39,254 nt of DNA from Thermoleophilia bacterium (GCA_029865325.1 JAOUHF010000011.1:1-39254), one strand, 5' to 3'. Counted from the stretch's first letter, positions 1 to 9,974 are shown. Notes: generated by a model from the letters alone, not told the origin. Translations and numbers: made by a program.

Positions 1-54
1 CTCGTAGAGTCGAGCCGTAGGGGTATCGCATGCCCCCCGTCCGAGTGCGGGACC

Positions 55-58
55 TATA

Positions 59-60
<2 letters not shown>
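55..60 (+). promoter_or_regulatory. candidate -10 box (TATAGT) upstream of recG
   Basis: TATAGT is a near-consensus -10 hexamer. No -35 element is visible. If used, transcription would start near 67, which excludes the GTG at 59 as the recG start and favours TTG at 71. Confidence 0.4.
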
Positions 61-2176
<2,116 letters not shown>

Positions 2177-2178
2177 CC

Positions 2179-2712
2179 ATGAGGATCGTCGCGGGCTCAC
2201 GGAAGGGACATGGAATCGACGCCCCCAAGGGTGTGGTCACACGTCCGACCGGCGATCGCGTTCGCGAGGCCGCGTTCTCACTGATCGGCCTCGTCGAGGA
2301 TGCGACGGTGCTCGACCTCTTCGCCGGCTCTGGGGCCATGGGCCTCGAAGCACTGTCGCGTGGCGCTTCGCGCTGTGTCTTCGTCGAACGCGATCGCGGG
2401 GCGTGTCGCGTGATTCAGGCGAACCTCGAGAAGCTACGGCTCACCGGGGCGATCGTCGTCAATCGGGACGTCGTCGGAGCCCTGCGGGAGGAACAAGCGC
2501 GCGGGCGTCGCCACGACCTCGTACTCGTCGACCCGCCGTACGAGGAGTGGGAAAGCCACCAGAGCTACCTCGCCGAGCTCATTCCCGAGGTCCTCGAGGA
2601 GGATGGCGTTGCCGTCATCGAGACGTCCGCGAAGGTCGAGCCGGCCCTTCCGCTCGACCTCGTCACGAGCCGCCGCTACGGTTCCGCGCGGATTACGGTG
2701 TTCTCTCGATGA
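2179..2712 (+). CDS. rsmD: 16S rRNA (guanine(966)-N(2))-methyltransferase RsmD
   Basis: RsmD methylates G966 of 16S rRNA in the assembled 30S subunit using S-adenosylmethionine. The 177-residue protein begins MRIVAGSRKGH and has the RPTGDRVREA segment typical of the family. The SAM-binding motif LDLFAGSGAMGLEALSRGA lies near residues 55-73, and the N2-guanine methyltransferase catalytic motif is DPPYEEW near 119-125. It starts 2 bases after the recG stop and its TGA overlaps the coaD start (ATGA), so translational coupling is likely. The rsmD-coaD order is widely conserved. Confidence 0.95.
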   Translation: MRIVAGSRKGHGIDAPKGVVTRPTGDRVREAAFSLIGLVEDATVLDLFAGSGAMGLEALSRGASRCVFVERDRGACRVIQANLEKLRLTGAIVVNRDVVGALREEQARGRRHDLVLVDPPYEEWESHQSYLAELIPEVLEEDGVAVIETSAKVEPALPLDLVTSRRYGSARITVFSR

Positions 2713-3224
2713 TCACAGCGATCTGTCCCGGCTCATACGACCCCGTCACGAACGGGCACGTCGATGTCATTCAACGGGCGGCGGCGATCTTCGACCGCAT
2801 CGTCGTCGGCGTCGTGCGAGATCCGACGCACAAGGAGACGCTCTTCACGGTCGAGGAGAGAGTCGTATTCCTCGAGACTGCGCTCGCAGCGTGCGAGAAC
2901 GTCATCGTCGACGTGTTCTCCGAGCTGGTGGTCGACTTCGCGCGAAAGCACGATGCCAAGACGATGGTGAAGGGGTTGCGCGTGATCTCGGACTTCGAGT
3001 GGGAGTTCCAGATGAATCACCTGAACCGCCAGCTCGCACCGGAGATCGAGACCATGTACGTAATGGCGAGCCCGCTGTACGGCTTCGTCTCGTCGAGCGG
3101 GGTCAAGGAGATCGCGTCGTTCGGTGGCAGAGTGGACGAGCTCGTGCCTCCCGCAGTCGCGCTGCGATTCAGGGAGATCTACCCAGACGGTCGCCCGGGC
3201 GCTCCCGTCTCCCCCTCCGAGTAG
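2709..3224 (+). CDS. coaD: phosphopantetheine adenylyltransferase
   Basis: CoaD transfers AMP from ATP to 4'-phosphopantetheine, the penultimate step of coenzyme A synthesis. From ATG 2709 the protein is 171 residues. The nucleotidyltransferase motif GSYDPVTNGH lies at residues 8-17 (the family T/HxGH), and the C-terminal ATP-binding segment is YGFVSSSGVKEIASFGG. Length and both signatures are typical. The frame stays open far upstream, but this ATG overlaps the rsmD stop by the common ATGA arrangement and gives the exact family N-terminus. Its own TAG stop forms part of a TAGAAT box for the next gene. Confidence 0.96.
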   Translation: MITAICPGSYDPVTNGHVDVIQRAAAIFDRIVVGVVRDPTHKETLFTVEERVVFLETALAACENVIVDVFSELVVDFARKHDAKTMVKGLRVISDFEWEFQMNHLNRQLAPEIETMYVMASPLYGFVSSSGVKEIASFGGRVDELVPPAVALRFREIYPDGRPGAPVSPSE

Positions 3225-3227
3225 AAT
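3222..3227 (+). promoter_or_regulatory. candidate leaderless -10 box (TAGAAT)
   Basis: TAGAAT is followed by 8 bases and then ATG 3236. The TAG is also the coaD stop codon. The spacing fits a transcript beginning at or next to the start codon. Confidence 0.45.
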
Positions 3228-3235
3228 CCCGGCCG

Positions 3236-3751
3236 ATGGACGTACTCGTTCTCATCGACAGACTCGACGACCTCGTGCACAACGCGAAGGCCGTCCCGTT
3301 GACCGACCAAGTGCGGCTCGATCGCGACGAGATCTACGAGATCCTCGATCAGATGCGGGCCACCATCCCGGAGGAGATCAAGCAGGCCCGCTGGATCGTC
3401 AAGGAGCGGCAGGAGATGCTTGCCGAGGCCAAGCGGGAGTGCGATCGAATCGTTCAAGAAGCTCGCGAGCAGGCGCTGCGCGAGGCTTCGCAGACGGAGA
3501 TCGTCAAGCTCGCCGAGAACCAGGCCGAAGACATCGTCGAGGACGCCCGCCGAAAGGCGCGCGAGACGCGCCTCGAGATGGAGGACTGGGCAGACTCGAT
3601 CCTCTCGACGCTCGAGGTGAACCTCGACAAGTTCCTGACTGCCGTGAAGCGTGGGCGCGAACGCTTGCACGAGCGCTCGCAAGAAACCGTCGTCGCTGGG
3701 ATCGGCCCCGAGCCGCTCGACGAACCGCAAGACTTCGAGCGGTTCTCGTAG
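3236..3751 (+). CDS. SepIVA/DivIVA-like coiled-coil septation protein
   Basis: This 171-residue cytoplasmic protein starts MDVLVLIDRLDDLVHNAKAV, contains PLTDQVRLDRDEIYEILDQM, and continues as a highly charged helix rich in Glu, Arg, Lys and Ala to about residue 150. The N-terminal pattern and the location before the DUF177 gene resemble mycobacterial SepIVA (Rv2927c), a DivIVA-related septal factor encoded beside the DUF177 gene and rnc. It is shorter than mycobacterial SepIVA. Automated pipelines may instead name it an ATP synthase subunit B-like protein because of its coiled coil. A role in septation or cell-envelope placement is inferred from family and context. The start is chosen on the TAGAAT box and the family-like N-terminus. 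Confidence 0.72.
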   Translation: MDVLVLIDRLDDLVHNAKAVPLTDQVRLDRDEIYEILDQMRATIPEEIKQARWIVKERQEMLAEAKRECDRIVQEAREQALREASQTEIVKLAENQAEDIVEDARRKARETRLEMEDWADSILSTLEVNLDKFLTAVKRGRERLHERSQETVVAGIGPEPLDEPQDFERFS

Positions 3752-3755
3752 CTTT

Positions 3756-4694
3756 CTAAGCCGCTGCGGGTGATGCGGCAAGCGCGTGACACACGGCGAT
3801 CGCCGACTGGACGAACGCCTCTGCCGCCGCGCTCCGGTGGCGGTCGCGATGCCAGACGAGTCCGATGACACGCGCCGGAATCCGCCCCTGAAGGTCGATC
3901 ACGTCGACGCTCGGGTCGTCTTGGTCGACCGTCAGCCGCGGTGCCACGGTGAGTCCCACGCCGGCGCCGACGAGCCCCTGGACCGTTCCGTTGTTATCCG
4001 ACCGAAACACGATGTTGGGTGAGCGTCCCGTCGCCGAAAGGTAGGACTCCACCTCGTCCATCGCGCTGCAGTGGTTGAAGCCGATGAGCGGCTGCAGTGC
4101 GATCTCCTTAAGCGTTGGCGTTCGTTGGAGGTCTGAGAGCGGCGATCCCACCGGGACGACGAGGACATAGGGGTCGGTGAGGAGCTCGACCGACTCGTAG
4201 GGACCTGGCGCAACCGGCAGCGTCCAGAAAGTGAGATCGAGCTCACCGCGCTCGATCATCTGGACGAGCTCCCCCTCGTCCTGAGACTCGCTGAGTACGA
4301 CGTCCACGAAGGGATGACTTTGCGAGAAGCCGCGCAAGAGCGTCGGGATGACCTTGGCGCCGACGCTCTGGAACGTCCCCACGCGAAGCCTGCCCGCGTC
4401 ACCGGCTTCGAGCGCGCTCATGTCCGCCTTCGCAGCGAGGAGCCTCGCTTGGATCGCGTCGGCGTGGCGCAGCAGGATGTGGCCGGCCTCGGTCAGCGAG
4501 ATCGGGCGAGGGCCGCCCGGCCTTTCGATCAAGCGCAGTCCCACAATGCGCTCGAGCGCGGCGATCTGCTGCGAGATCGCCGACTGGGTGTAGCCGAGGC
4601 GCGCCGCTGCCCGCCCGAACGATCCCTCGTCGGCGATCGCCTTCAAGGCGATCAGATGCCGAAGGTCGAGCCCGAGCCAGCGATCAGCTTCCAT
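3756..4694 (-). CDS. LysR-family transcriptional regulator
   Basis: A 312-residue LTTR. The N-terminal winged helix-turn-helix covers about residues 8-68, with the family pattern DLRHLIALKAIADEGSFGRA followed by LGYTQSAISQQIAALE. The effector-binding periplasmic-binding-like domain runs from about 95 to 300. The gene interrupts an otherwise conserved housekeeping order, convergent with the sepIVA-like gene (4-base gap) and divergent from the DUF177 gene. The 73-base divergent region holds a 25-base dyad that is a plausible operator, and a TACGCT box 6 bases before its ATG. The effector is unknown, and nearby genes give no catabolic target. Confidence 0.93.
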   Translation of the reverse strand: MEADRWLGLDLRHLIALKAIADEGSFGRAAARLGYTQSAISQQIAALERIVGLRLIERPGGPRPISLTEAGHILLRHADAIQARLLAAKADMSALEAGDAGRLRVGTFQSVGAKVIPTLLRGFSQSHPFVDVVLSESQDEGELVQMIERGELDLTFWTLPVAPGPYESVELLTDPYVLVVPVGSPLSDLQRTPTLKEIALQPLIGFNHCSAMDEVESYLSATGRSPNIVFRSDNNGTVQGLVGAGVGLTVAPRLTVDQDDPSVDVIDLQGRIPARVIGLVWHRDRHRSAAAEAFVQSAIAVCHALAASPAAA

Positions 4695-4700
4695 GATCGA

Positions 4701-4706
4701 AGCGTA
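4701..4706 (-). promoter_or_regulatory. candidate leaderless -10 box for lysR (TACGCT)
   Basis: Read on the minus strand, TACGCT is followed by 6 bases and then ATG at 4694. This is the same spacing as other apparent leaderless starts here. Confidence 0.45.
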
Positions 4707-4708
4707 TC

Positions 4709-4733
4709 AGGCAAGTAGTCGGGCTAATTGCCT
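4709..4733. promoter_or_regulatory. 25-base dyad, candidate LysR operator
   Basis: AGGCAA-g-TAG-tcggg-CTA-a-TTGCCT is an inverted repeat with 9 of 10 arm positions matching, centred at 4721. It lies directly upstream of the lysR -10 box and about 22 bases upstream of the DUF177 -10 box. LysR regulators bind such dyads in divergent promoters; binding here is inferred. Confidence 0.5.
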
Positions 4734-4755
4734 ACGGATCCGTCGACGTGTCCAC

Positions 4756-4761
4756 TAGGCT
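4756..4761 (+). promoter_or_regulatory. candidate leaderless -10 box (TAGGCT)
   Basis: TAGGCT is followed by 6 bases and then GTG 4768, the start of the DUF177 gene. This supports that GTG and a leaderless mRNA. Confidence 0.5.
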
Positions 4762-4767
4762 CCGCTT

Positions 4768-5277
4768 GTGACGACCATTGATCTCCGCCGTCTCCACATC
4801 CGACCGGGTGACGTCCGCGAGGAGATGCTCGATGTGGAGCTCGAGCCCTTCGTTCTAGGCGGCCAGCGGTATGAGTCATCACCTGCGGTGCTCCCGGTCG
4901 AGATCCGGATCTCGCAGGCTTCGGGTGCAACGGTCTTCGACATGCAGCTCGAGGCACGGCTCACAGGCCCGTGCATGCGCTGCCTCGCGTTCGCCGACGT
5001 GAACCGTCTTGTCTCGGCGAGAGAGTTCAACGATCCGGACGCTCCGAAGGCCGATGAGCTTCGCTCCGAGTACGTGACCGACGACCATCTGGACGTCAGC
5101 GCTTGGGCGCGGGACGCAATCGCGCTCGAGCTCCCCGAGCAGATTCTCTGTAGGCCCGAGTGCGCCGGGCTTTGCCCCGTGTGTGGCAAGGACCTGAACG
5201 CCGAGCCGCACGAGCATACGGAGCGTGAGCCAGATCCGCGCTGGGCGGCGTTGAGCGAGCTCCGAGACCAGCTGTAG
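4768..5277 (+). CDS. DUF177 (YceD) family protein
   Basis: A 169-residue DUF177/YceD protein. In bacteria this family is usually encoded next to rpmF and is linked to 23S rRNA/large-subunit biogenesis; its biochemical role is unclear. Two cysteine groups are visible: PCMRC (C69, C72) and CRPECAGLCPVCGKDLN (C128, C132, C136, C139). This is a zinc-type arrangement, with the CAGLCPVCG segment being the family hallmark. The GTG start is supported by the TAGGCT box 6 bases upstream. Unusually, an ABC-F gene separates it from rpmF. Confidence 0.88.
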   Translation: MTTIDLRRLHIRPGDVREEMLDVELEPFVLGGQRYESSPAVLPVEIRISQASGATVFDMQLEARLTGPCMRCLAFADVNRLVSAREFNDPDAPKADELRSEYVTDDHLDVSAWARDAIALELPEQILCRPECAGLCPVCGKDLNAEPHEHTEREPDPRWAALSELRDQL

Positions 5278-5295
5278 CACTCTTTGAACTGCCGC

Positions 5296-5404
5296 TACGA
5301 TTCGCCCTGGCGCTTCGGCGCCGTTCTATGACGGACTAACCCCGATCAGCCAGTGCTCGCGCACACGACGCGCGTTTCGTCCCTGCGATCAGGAGGTTTC
5401 GTCC
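5296..5404 (+). promoter_or_regulatory. leader of the ABC-F gene: -10 box, UUCG hairpin, mini-ORF, strong SD
   Basis: TACGAT at 5296-5301 is a possible -10 box. Just downstream is a perfect 5-bp stem with a TTCG tetraloop (GGCGC at 5309-5313, GCGCC at 5318-5322). A three-codon frame Met-Thr-Asp-stop follows at 5328-5339. AGGAGG at 5391-5396 sits 8 bases before ATG 5405. The layout resembles antibiotic-inducible attenuators of ABC-F genes, but no U-tract is visible. Confidence 0.35.
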
Positions 5405-6991
5405 ATGCGAGTACAACTGGCCGACGTCGCGAAGGGCTTCGGCGCACAGATAGTTCTCGAGAACGTCACGCTCACGGTTGGGCCACGCGCACGCATCGGC
5501 CTCGTCGGCCCGAATGGTGTGGGCAAGACGACGCTGCTCCGGCTCCTGGCGGGTCTCGATTTCCCTGATTCGGGATCCGTCACACGCGCTCCACCCGACT
5601 TGACCGTCGGGTACCTGGCACAGCAGCGCGAGCCTGTGCAGGGCGAGACACTCCTCGAGTTCCTCGAGCGCGGGGCATGCGTGGCTTCTGCCGCGATGGA
5701 ACTCGAGCGCACGGCGACCGAACTGGCTCGCGACTCTCACGCTGAGGATCGATACAGCGCCGCACTCGAGCGGTTCCTCGCGCTCGGTGGCGGGGATTTC
5801 GAGGGACGTGCTCGCTCGACTTGCGCCGAGCTGGGGCTTTCGCCTTCGCTCGACCGCAGCGCCGGGGAGCTCTCGGGTGGGGAGCGGGCGCGTGCGGACC
5901 TCGCCGTGATTCTCCTGTCGCGCTTCGATCTGCTCTTGCTCGACGAGCCTACGAACGACCTCGACTTCGACGGGCTCGAAAGGCTCGAGCGGTTCGTCGA
6001 CGCGTACGCTGGCGCCCTCGTCGTTGTCTCCCACGATCGCGCCTTCCTCGACCGTACGGTGGATCGGATCGCCTCCATCGAGCCCGACACGGGGTTCGTG
6101 CGCGAGTGGGCTGGAGGTTGGAGTGACTACCAGGTCGCGCGGGACGCAGCGCGGGCGACGGCTTTCGACCGATTCGAGCAGGTGCAGCTACGGCGCCGCC
6201 GACTCGAAGAGCTCTTGAGCACGCGGCGAACCGAGGCGCGCTCGCGCGGAGACTCTCTTGGGCGTGCGACCGGGGGCGCTGATCGCCGGGCGACGCACGC
6301 CCTCCAGACCAAGGTGCGCCAGGCCGAGCGACTGCTTGGCAAGAACGAGCTGCCCCCGAAGCCGTTCGAGCCCTGGGAGTTGAACCTTTCCCTGGAAGCG
6401 GGCCAGAGGCTTGGCGACCACGTTCTCACACTCGACCGAGCGATCGCCGTGCGTGGGGCGTTTCGACTCGGGCCGATAGATGTCGACCTCGCACCGGGGG
6501 AGCGGGTATCCGTCACCGGACGAAACGGAGCGGGGAAGTCGACGCTTCTCGGCATGCTCCTCGGCGTCGTCCCGCTGATCGCAGGCGAGCGAAAACTGGG
6601 GCGGCCAACTGTCATCGGCTCGATCGGACAAGACCGTGACGCGTACAACAGCAACTCCTCGCTGCTCGCTGAGTTCGGGTCACGGTCGGCGCTGACGGCG
6701 GTCGACTCTCGCACGCTGCTCGCCAAGTTCGGGCTCGGCACCGATCACGTCGGCCGCGCGTGCTCGACGCTTTCGCCGGGGGAGAGGACGCGCGCGCATC
6801 TCGCGGAGCTGCAGGCTCGTCGAATCAACCTCCTCGTCCTCGACGAGCCGACGAACCATCTCGACCTCGAGGCGGTCGAGCAGCTCGAGACGGCGCTCGG
6901 CTCGTATGACGGAACGCTCGTCGTCGTCTCGCACGACAGGCGCTTTCTCGAGCGTGTCGCACCGACTCGCGAAATCGCGCTTTCGCTATAG
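5405..6991 (+). CDS. ABC-F family ATP-binding protein (ribosome-associated)
   Basis: ABC-F proteins are soluble twin ATPases that act at the ribosomal E site; some protect ribosomes from antibiotics. This 528-residue protein has no membrane segment. Domain 1 has Walker A GPNGVGKT at 35-42, signature LSGGE at 156-160 and [12 protein letters not shown] at 176-187. A charged linker (P-site tRNA interaction motif region) covers roughly 235-315. Domain 2 has GRNGAGKS at 372-379, LSPGE at 456-460 and [12 protein letters not shown] at 476-487. Both catalytic Glu follow Walker B. Perfect AGGAGG spacing fixes the start. Its leader suggests induced expression. Whether it is a resistance factor or a translation factor cannot be told from sequence. 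Confidence 0.93.
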   Translation: MRVQLADVAKGFGAQIVLENVTLTVGPRARIGLVGPNGVGKTTLLRLLAGLDFPDSGSVTRAPPDLTVGYLAQQREPVQGETLLEFLERGACVASAAMELERTATELARDSHAEDRYSAALERFLALGGGDFEGRARSTCAELGLSPSLDRSAGELSGGERARADLAVILLSRFDLLLLDEPTNDLDFDGLERLERFVDAYAGALVVVSHDRAFLDRTVDRIASIEPDTGFVREWAGGWSDYQVARDAARATAFDRFEQVQLRRRRLEELLSTRRTEARSRGDSLGRATGGADRRATHALQTKVRQAERLLGKNELPPKPFEPWELNLSLEAGQRLGDHVLTLDRAIAVRGAFRLGPIDVDLAPGERVSVTGRNGAGKSTLLGMLLGVVPLIAGERKLGRPTVIGSIGQDRDAYNSNSSLLAEFGSRSALTAVDSRTLLAKFGLGTDHVGRACSTLSPGERTRAHLAELQARRINLLVLDEPTNHLDLEAVEQLETALGSYDGTLVVVSHDRRFLERVAPTREIALSL

Positions 6992-6992
6992 T
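6987..6992 (+). promoter_or_regulatory. candidate -10 box for rpmF (TATAGT)
   Basis: TATAGT overlaps the ABC-F stop codon (TAG at 6989-6991) and lies 12 bases before the rpmF ATG, implying a leader of only a few bases. Confidence 0.4.
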
Positions 6993-7004
6993 CCTCAGCC
7001 GCTC

Positions 7005-7193
7005 ATGGCTGTCCCCAAGCGGAAAACTTCGAAGTCCAGGCGCGACAAGCGCCGCGCCCAGCACGGGATCGCCATGCCGCACGTCCAGGTCTGCCCGACG
7101 TGCAAGCAGCCCAAGCGAACGCATCGCGTCTGCCCGAGCTGCAAGACGTACAAGGGTCGCGACGTCGAACCGCTGCGCGTCCAAGCTCCATAG
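7005..7193 (+). CDS. rpmF: 50S ribosomal protein L32
   Basis: L32 is a 62-residue basic large-subunit protein. It begins with the invariant [20 protein letters not shown] and has two CxxC pairs ([19 protein letters not shown]), so it is the zinc-binding C+ form. The ATG at 7005 gives the exact family N-terminus. The frame is open upstream but only as a shadow of the ABC-F gene. It precedes plsX, the classical rpmF-plsX pairing linking ribosome and lipid synthesis. Confidence 0.96.
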   Translation: MAVPKRKTSKSRRDKRRAQHGIAMPHVQVCPTCKQPKRTHRVCPSCKTYKGRDVEPLRVQAP

Positions 7194-7198
7194 ATACT
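7193..7198 (+). promoter_or_regulatory. weak candidate -10 box for plsX (GATACT)
   Basis: GATACT, starting at the last base of the rpmF TAG stop, is followed by 6 bases and then the plsX ATG. The first T of the consensus is missing; TAGATA two bases earlier is an alternative. Confidence 0.25.
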
Positions 7199-7204
7199 CC
7201 CGGC

Positions 7205-8206
7205 ATGATTCGGGTCGCCGTGGACGCTTTGGGGGGCGACCGCGACCCGGAAGAGATCGTCGCCGGAGCCGCCTCTGCAGCCTCTGCCGAGATACAGCCA
7301 GTTCTATTCGGACCGGCAGGCCTCGAGTCTCACGGCTTACCGCTCGTGGAGGCGCCAGAGTCCATCGAGATGGACGATCATGCGGTCGAGGCTGTGAGAT
7401 CGAAGGCAGACTCGTCGCTCGTTCGTGCGGTACGCGCTGTCGCCGAGGGCGACGCCGACGCGGTCGTCTCTGCGGGGAACACGGGGGCGATGCTCGCAGC
7501 TTCGCTCCTCCACATCAGACGGCTCCCGGGGGTTCACCGTCCAGGTATCGCAGTCGTCATCCCGACGCTACGCGGCCCGTCCGTCCTCATCGATGCGGGT
7601 GCGAACGCAGACGCGCGGCCCGAGCACCTCGTCCAGTTCGCACACATGGGTGCGGTGTTTGCCGAGGAGATCCTCGGGATCTCCGAGCCAGAGGTGCGGC
7701 TTCTCTCGATCGGCGAGGAGGCCGAGAAGGGCAGCCAGCTGACGATCGAGGCACACGAGCTGCTGCAGGCGTCCTCGCTTCGGTTTGGCGGGAACACTGA
7801 AGGCCGGACGATCCTCGAGGGAGACGCAGATGTCCTCGTCGCCGACGGATTTTCGGGCAACGTTGCGCTGAAGACGCTCGAAGGAACCGTCCGAAGCCTC
7901 CTCGCGTCGCTCCGGGACGAGCTGGATTCTTCTCTGCGAGGAAAGCTCGGGGGACTATTGATCAGGCCGGCGGCGCGGCGGGTTCGCAGCCGCCTGGATC
8001 CGGAGACGTATGGCGGTGGGTACCTCCTCGGTCTTCGTGGCCTCGTCGTCATCGCCCACGGATCGAGCTCTCGAATCGCGATCAAGAACGCGATCGAGCT
8101 GGCCGCGCGCGGCGTCGACCATCGAGTTGTCGAGCGTCTCGGGGAGCGCCTGTCGCCCGGCGTGTTAGCATCGGCGCGCTCCACGACCCCGACGGCAGAG
8201 AGGTGA
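7205..8206 (+). CDS. plsX: phosphate acyltransferase PlsX
   Basis: PlsX makes acyl-phosphate from acyl-ACP for phospholipid synthesis and is peripherally membrane associated. The 333-residue protein starts MIRVAVDALGGDRDPEEIV, the family hallmark. It has SAGNTGAMLA near residues 82-91, a GVHRPGIAV segment, and DGFSGNVALKTLEG near 215-228. Length is typical. ATG 7205 gives the canonical N-terminus. It is followed 9 bases later by acpP, its acyl-carrier substrate. Confidence 0.96.
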   Translation: MIRVAVDALGGDRDPEEIVAGAASAASAEIQPVLFGPAGLESHGLPLVEAPESIEMDDHAVEAVRSKADSSLVRAVRAVAEGDADAVVSAGNTGAMLAASLLHIRRLPGVHRPGIAVVIPTLRGPSVLIDAGANADARPEHLVQFAHMGAVFAEEILGISEPEVRLLSIGEEAEKGSQLTIEAHELLQASSLRFGGNTEGRTILEGDADVLVADGFSGNVALKTLEGTVRSLLASLRDELDSSLRGKLGGLLIRPAARRVRSRLDPETYGGGYLLGLRGLVVIAHGSSSRIAIKNAIELAARGVDHRVVERLGERLSPGVLASARSTTPTAER

Positions 8207-8215
8207 GGTTTCAAG

Positions 8216-8464
8216 GTGGCAAACTCGCGTGAGGAGATTCTCGAACAGGTCAAAGGCGCGCTGAGCGAGAAGCTCGGCATCGACGAAAGCGAAATAACAG
8301 AGGAAGCGTCGTTCGAGGAGGATCTCGGGGCCGACTCTCTCGATCTGGTGGAAGTCGTCATGGACCTCGAGGACCAGTTCGGGCTGAAGATTCCCGACGA
8401 GGACGCCCGCGGGCTCACGACCGTCGGCAAGGCGATCGACTACGTCATCGCGCACCAGGGCTAA
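8216..8464 (+). CDS. acpP: acyl carrier protein
   Basis: An 82-residue acidic acyl carrier protein of type II fatty acid synthesis. The phosphopantetheine attachment site is Ser41 in the motif GADSLDLVEVVMDLED. The start codon is GTG 8216, preceded by a purine-rich GAGGTGAGG segment. It lies between plsX and rnc in the conserved order. Its TAA stop is followed closely by the RNase III gene. Confidence 0.96.
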   Translation: MANSREEILEQVKGALSEKLGIDESEITEEASFEEDLGADSLDLVEVVMDLEDQFGLKIPDEDARGLTTVGKAIDYVIAHQG

Positions 8465-8522
8465 GGCTCACGAGGCCGGGCCGGACGAGCTCGGCCGTCT
8501 GATCGACGAGCTTCCTGCCGCA

Positions 8523-9161
8523 ATGCGCGAGCAGGTCTTCACCCACGCGTCATGGGCGGAAGACCGTGCGGAGTCGTACGAGCGGCTCGAGTTCCTCGGC
8601 GACAGCGTGCTCGAGCTCGCGATCGCGCGGGCGGTGTTCGATCGCTTCCCGGATGCCTCCGAGGGGCGGCTTGCCAAGATCCGTGCACACGTGGTCTCCC
8701 GCCAGAGCTGCGCCGGGGTCGCTAAGGAGCTAGGACTCGGCGATCGCCTGCTCGACTTCGCGGGAGAAGTGTCGCCGGACGAGCTCCAGCGGATCTCGCG
8801 GAGTCGCAACGTGCTGGCGGCGGTGTTGGAAGCTGCGATCGCAGCGGTCTATCTCGAGCACGGTTTCCAGCAGATCGAGCCGGCGATCGTAGAAGCATTC
8901 GCGGAGAGAATCGAGTACGCGCGCTCCGGCCACGTCGACTACAAGACCGAGCTCCAGGAAGCGTTGGCACGCACCGGAACGCAGGTGCACTACACGGTGC
9001 TCGAGGTAGAGGGCCCGGCGCACGACCGGCAGTTCGTCTGTGCGGCACACGTGGCCGGAGAGCAGCTCGGCATGGGGAAGGGCTCGACCAAGAAGGCTGC
9101 GGAGCAAGAAGCCGCCCGCCAGGCGCTCGAAGCGCTCGGCGTAGTGCCGGAGCGAATCTGA
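8523..9161 (+). CDS. rnc: ribonuclease III
   Basis: RNase III cleaves double-stranded RNA in rRNA and mRNA processing. The 212-residue product has the catalytic signature ERLEFLGDSVLELA near residues 22-35, and a C-terminal double-stranded RNA-binding domain from about 138 (DYKTELQEAL) to 205 (KGSTKKAAEQEAARQALEAL). The N-terminus is short: no ATG, GTG or TTG exists in frame upstream, although the frame is open back to the acpP stop and would encode plausible family sequence, with a CTG at 8499. A CTG start is therefore possible. It lies between acpP and smc as in many actinobacteria. Confidence 0.94.
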   Translation: MREQVFTHASWAEDRAESYERLEFLGDSVLELAIARAVFDRFPDASEGRLAKIRAHVVSRQSCAGVAKELGLGDRLLDFAGEVSPDELQRISRSRNVLAAVLEAAIAAVYLEHGFQQIEPAIVEAFAERIEYARSGHVDYKTELQEALARTGTQVHYTVLEVEGPAHDRQFVCAAHVAGEQLGMGKGSTKKAAEQEAARQALEALGVVPERI

Positions 9162-9259
9162 CGACCCCCGCGAACTCAGCCGACGGCGAGTGCGCCCACC
9201 GGGTCCTCCTGGTCTCCGCGGCGCGCTAGAGTCATCCGAGGGCTAATAGTCATGACGGT

Positions 9260-9265
9260 AGGAGG
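9260..9265 (+). promoter_or_regulatory. Shine-Dalgarno site deciding a start
   Basis: AGGAGG lies 7 bases upstream of ATG 9273. It therefore selects this ATG over the in-frame ATG at 9252, which lies upstream of the ribosome site. TAGAGT (9227-9232) and TAATAG (9244-9249) are possible -10 boxes. Confidence 0.6.
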
Positions 9266-9272
9266 TTGTGTG

Positions 9273-9935
9273 ATGAGTTCTTCCAGGTCGTTTGGCAGGG
9301 CTTTCGGTGCGGTCGCGACGGTATCGCTCGTGGCGGTAGTCCTCGCGGTCGGAGCGTCCGCGCGCTCGCTCGCTGCGCCGAACCTGCTCAAGAATGGTGG
9401 CGCGGATCTCGGCGAAGGCGTAAACGATGTCAACGGCATTGTCACGTCGATCCCCGGCTGGACGCGGAGCGGATCGTTCACGGTCGTGAAGTACGGTGCG
9501 CCGGGGGGCTTCCCGGAGCTGGCTGTCTCAAAGAAGATCGGTGGGAAGGTCAACTTCTTCGCCGGCGGTCCCTCAAATCCTAGGTCGGGCGCAACTCAGG
9601 TGGTCGACGTTTCGCGATTCAAGAGCGCGATCGGCGCCGGCAAGCGGATGGCGACCCTTTCGGGTCTCCTTGGTGGCTACGCCTCTCAGGAAGACTCGCT
9701 CACCGTGACGGCGACCTTCCTCAGCGCAGCGGGCAAGAAGCTCGGCGTGCTCAAGATCGGCCCTGTGACCGCGGGTCAGCGGAAGAGCGAAACGACGTTC
9801 CTGCAGAAGTCCGCGAGCAAGCCGGTACCCAAGGCGACACGGTCGATTCTGGTGAAGCTCACCGCAGCGCGGACGAGCGGCAGTTACAACGACGGCTACG
9901 CGGACAGCTTGGCGTTGCGGCTGGCCGCAACGTAG
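9273..9935 (+). CDS. secreted beta-rich protein of unknown function
   Basis: I do not recognise a specific family. The 220-residue product has a Sec signal peptide: basic SSSRSFGRAF, a hydrophobic core GAVATVSLVAVVLAV, and a likely cleavage after ARSLA-A near residue 35. The mature part begins NLLKNGGADLG and has a PGWTRSGSFTVVKYG segment and a C-terminal GYADSLALRLAAT. This pattern is seen in galactose-binding-like/DUF642-type beta-sandwich extracellular proteins, so a carbohydrate or wall-binding role is only a guess. It is inserted between rnc and smc and followed by a hairpin at 9975-10001. Confidence 0.7.
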   Translation: MSSSRSFGRAFGAVATVSLVAVVLAVGASARSLAAPNLLKNGGADLGEGVNDVNGIVTSIPGWTRSGSFTVVKYGAPGGFPELAVSKKIGGKVNFFAGGPSNPRSGATQVVDVSRFKSAIGAGKRMATLSGLLGGYASQEDSLTVTATFLSAAGKKLGVLKIGPVTAGQRKSETTFLQKSASKPVPKATRSILVKLTAARTSGSYNDGYADSLALRLAAT

Positions 9936-9974
9936 CCGTTCTACATCTGCGCCGGCCGATAGAGCAGATTGACC

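Noticed and set aside
1-58. Tail of an upstream gene at the window edge
   Set aside because: Stops occur in the short stretch and no protein signature can be read from so few codons.
5328-5339. Three-codon frame in the ABC-F leader as a gene of its own
   Set aside because: There is no ribosome site and it is too short to distinguish from chance; kept only as part of the leader description.
9252-9272. ATG 9252 as start of the secreted protein
   Set aside because: The AGGAGG site lies downstream of it and points to ATG 9273; the added residues are not signal-peptide-like.
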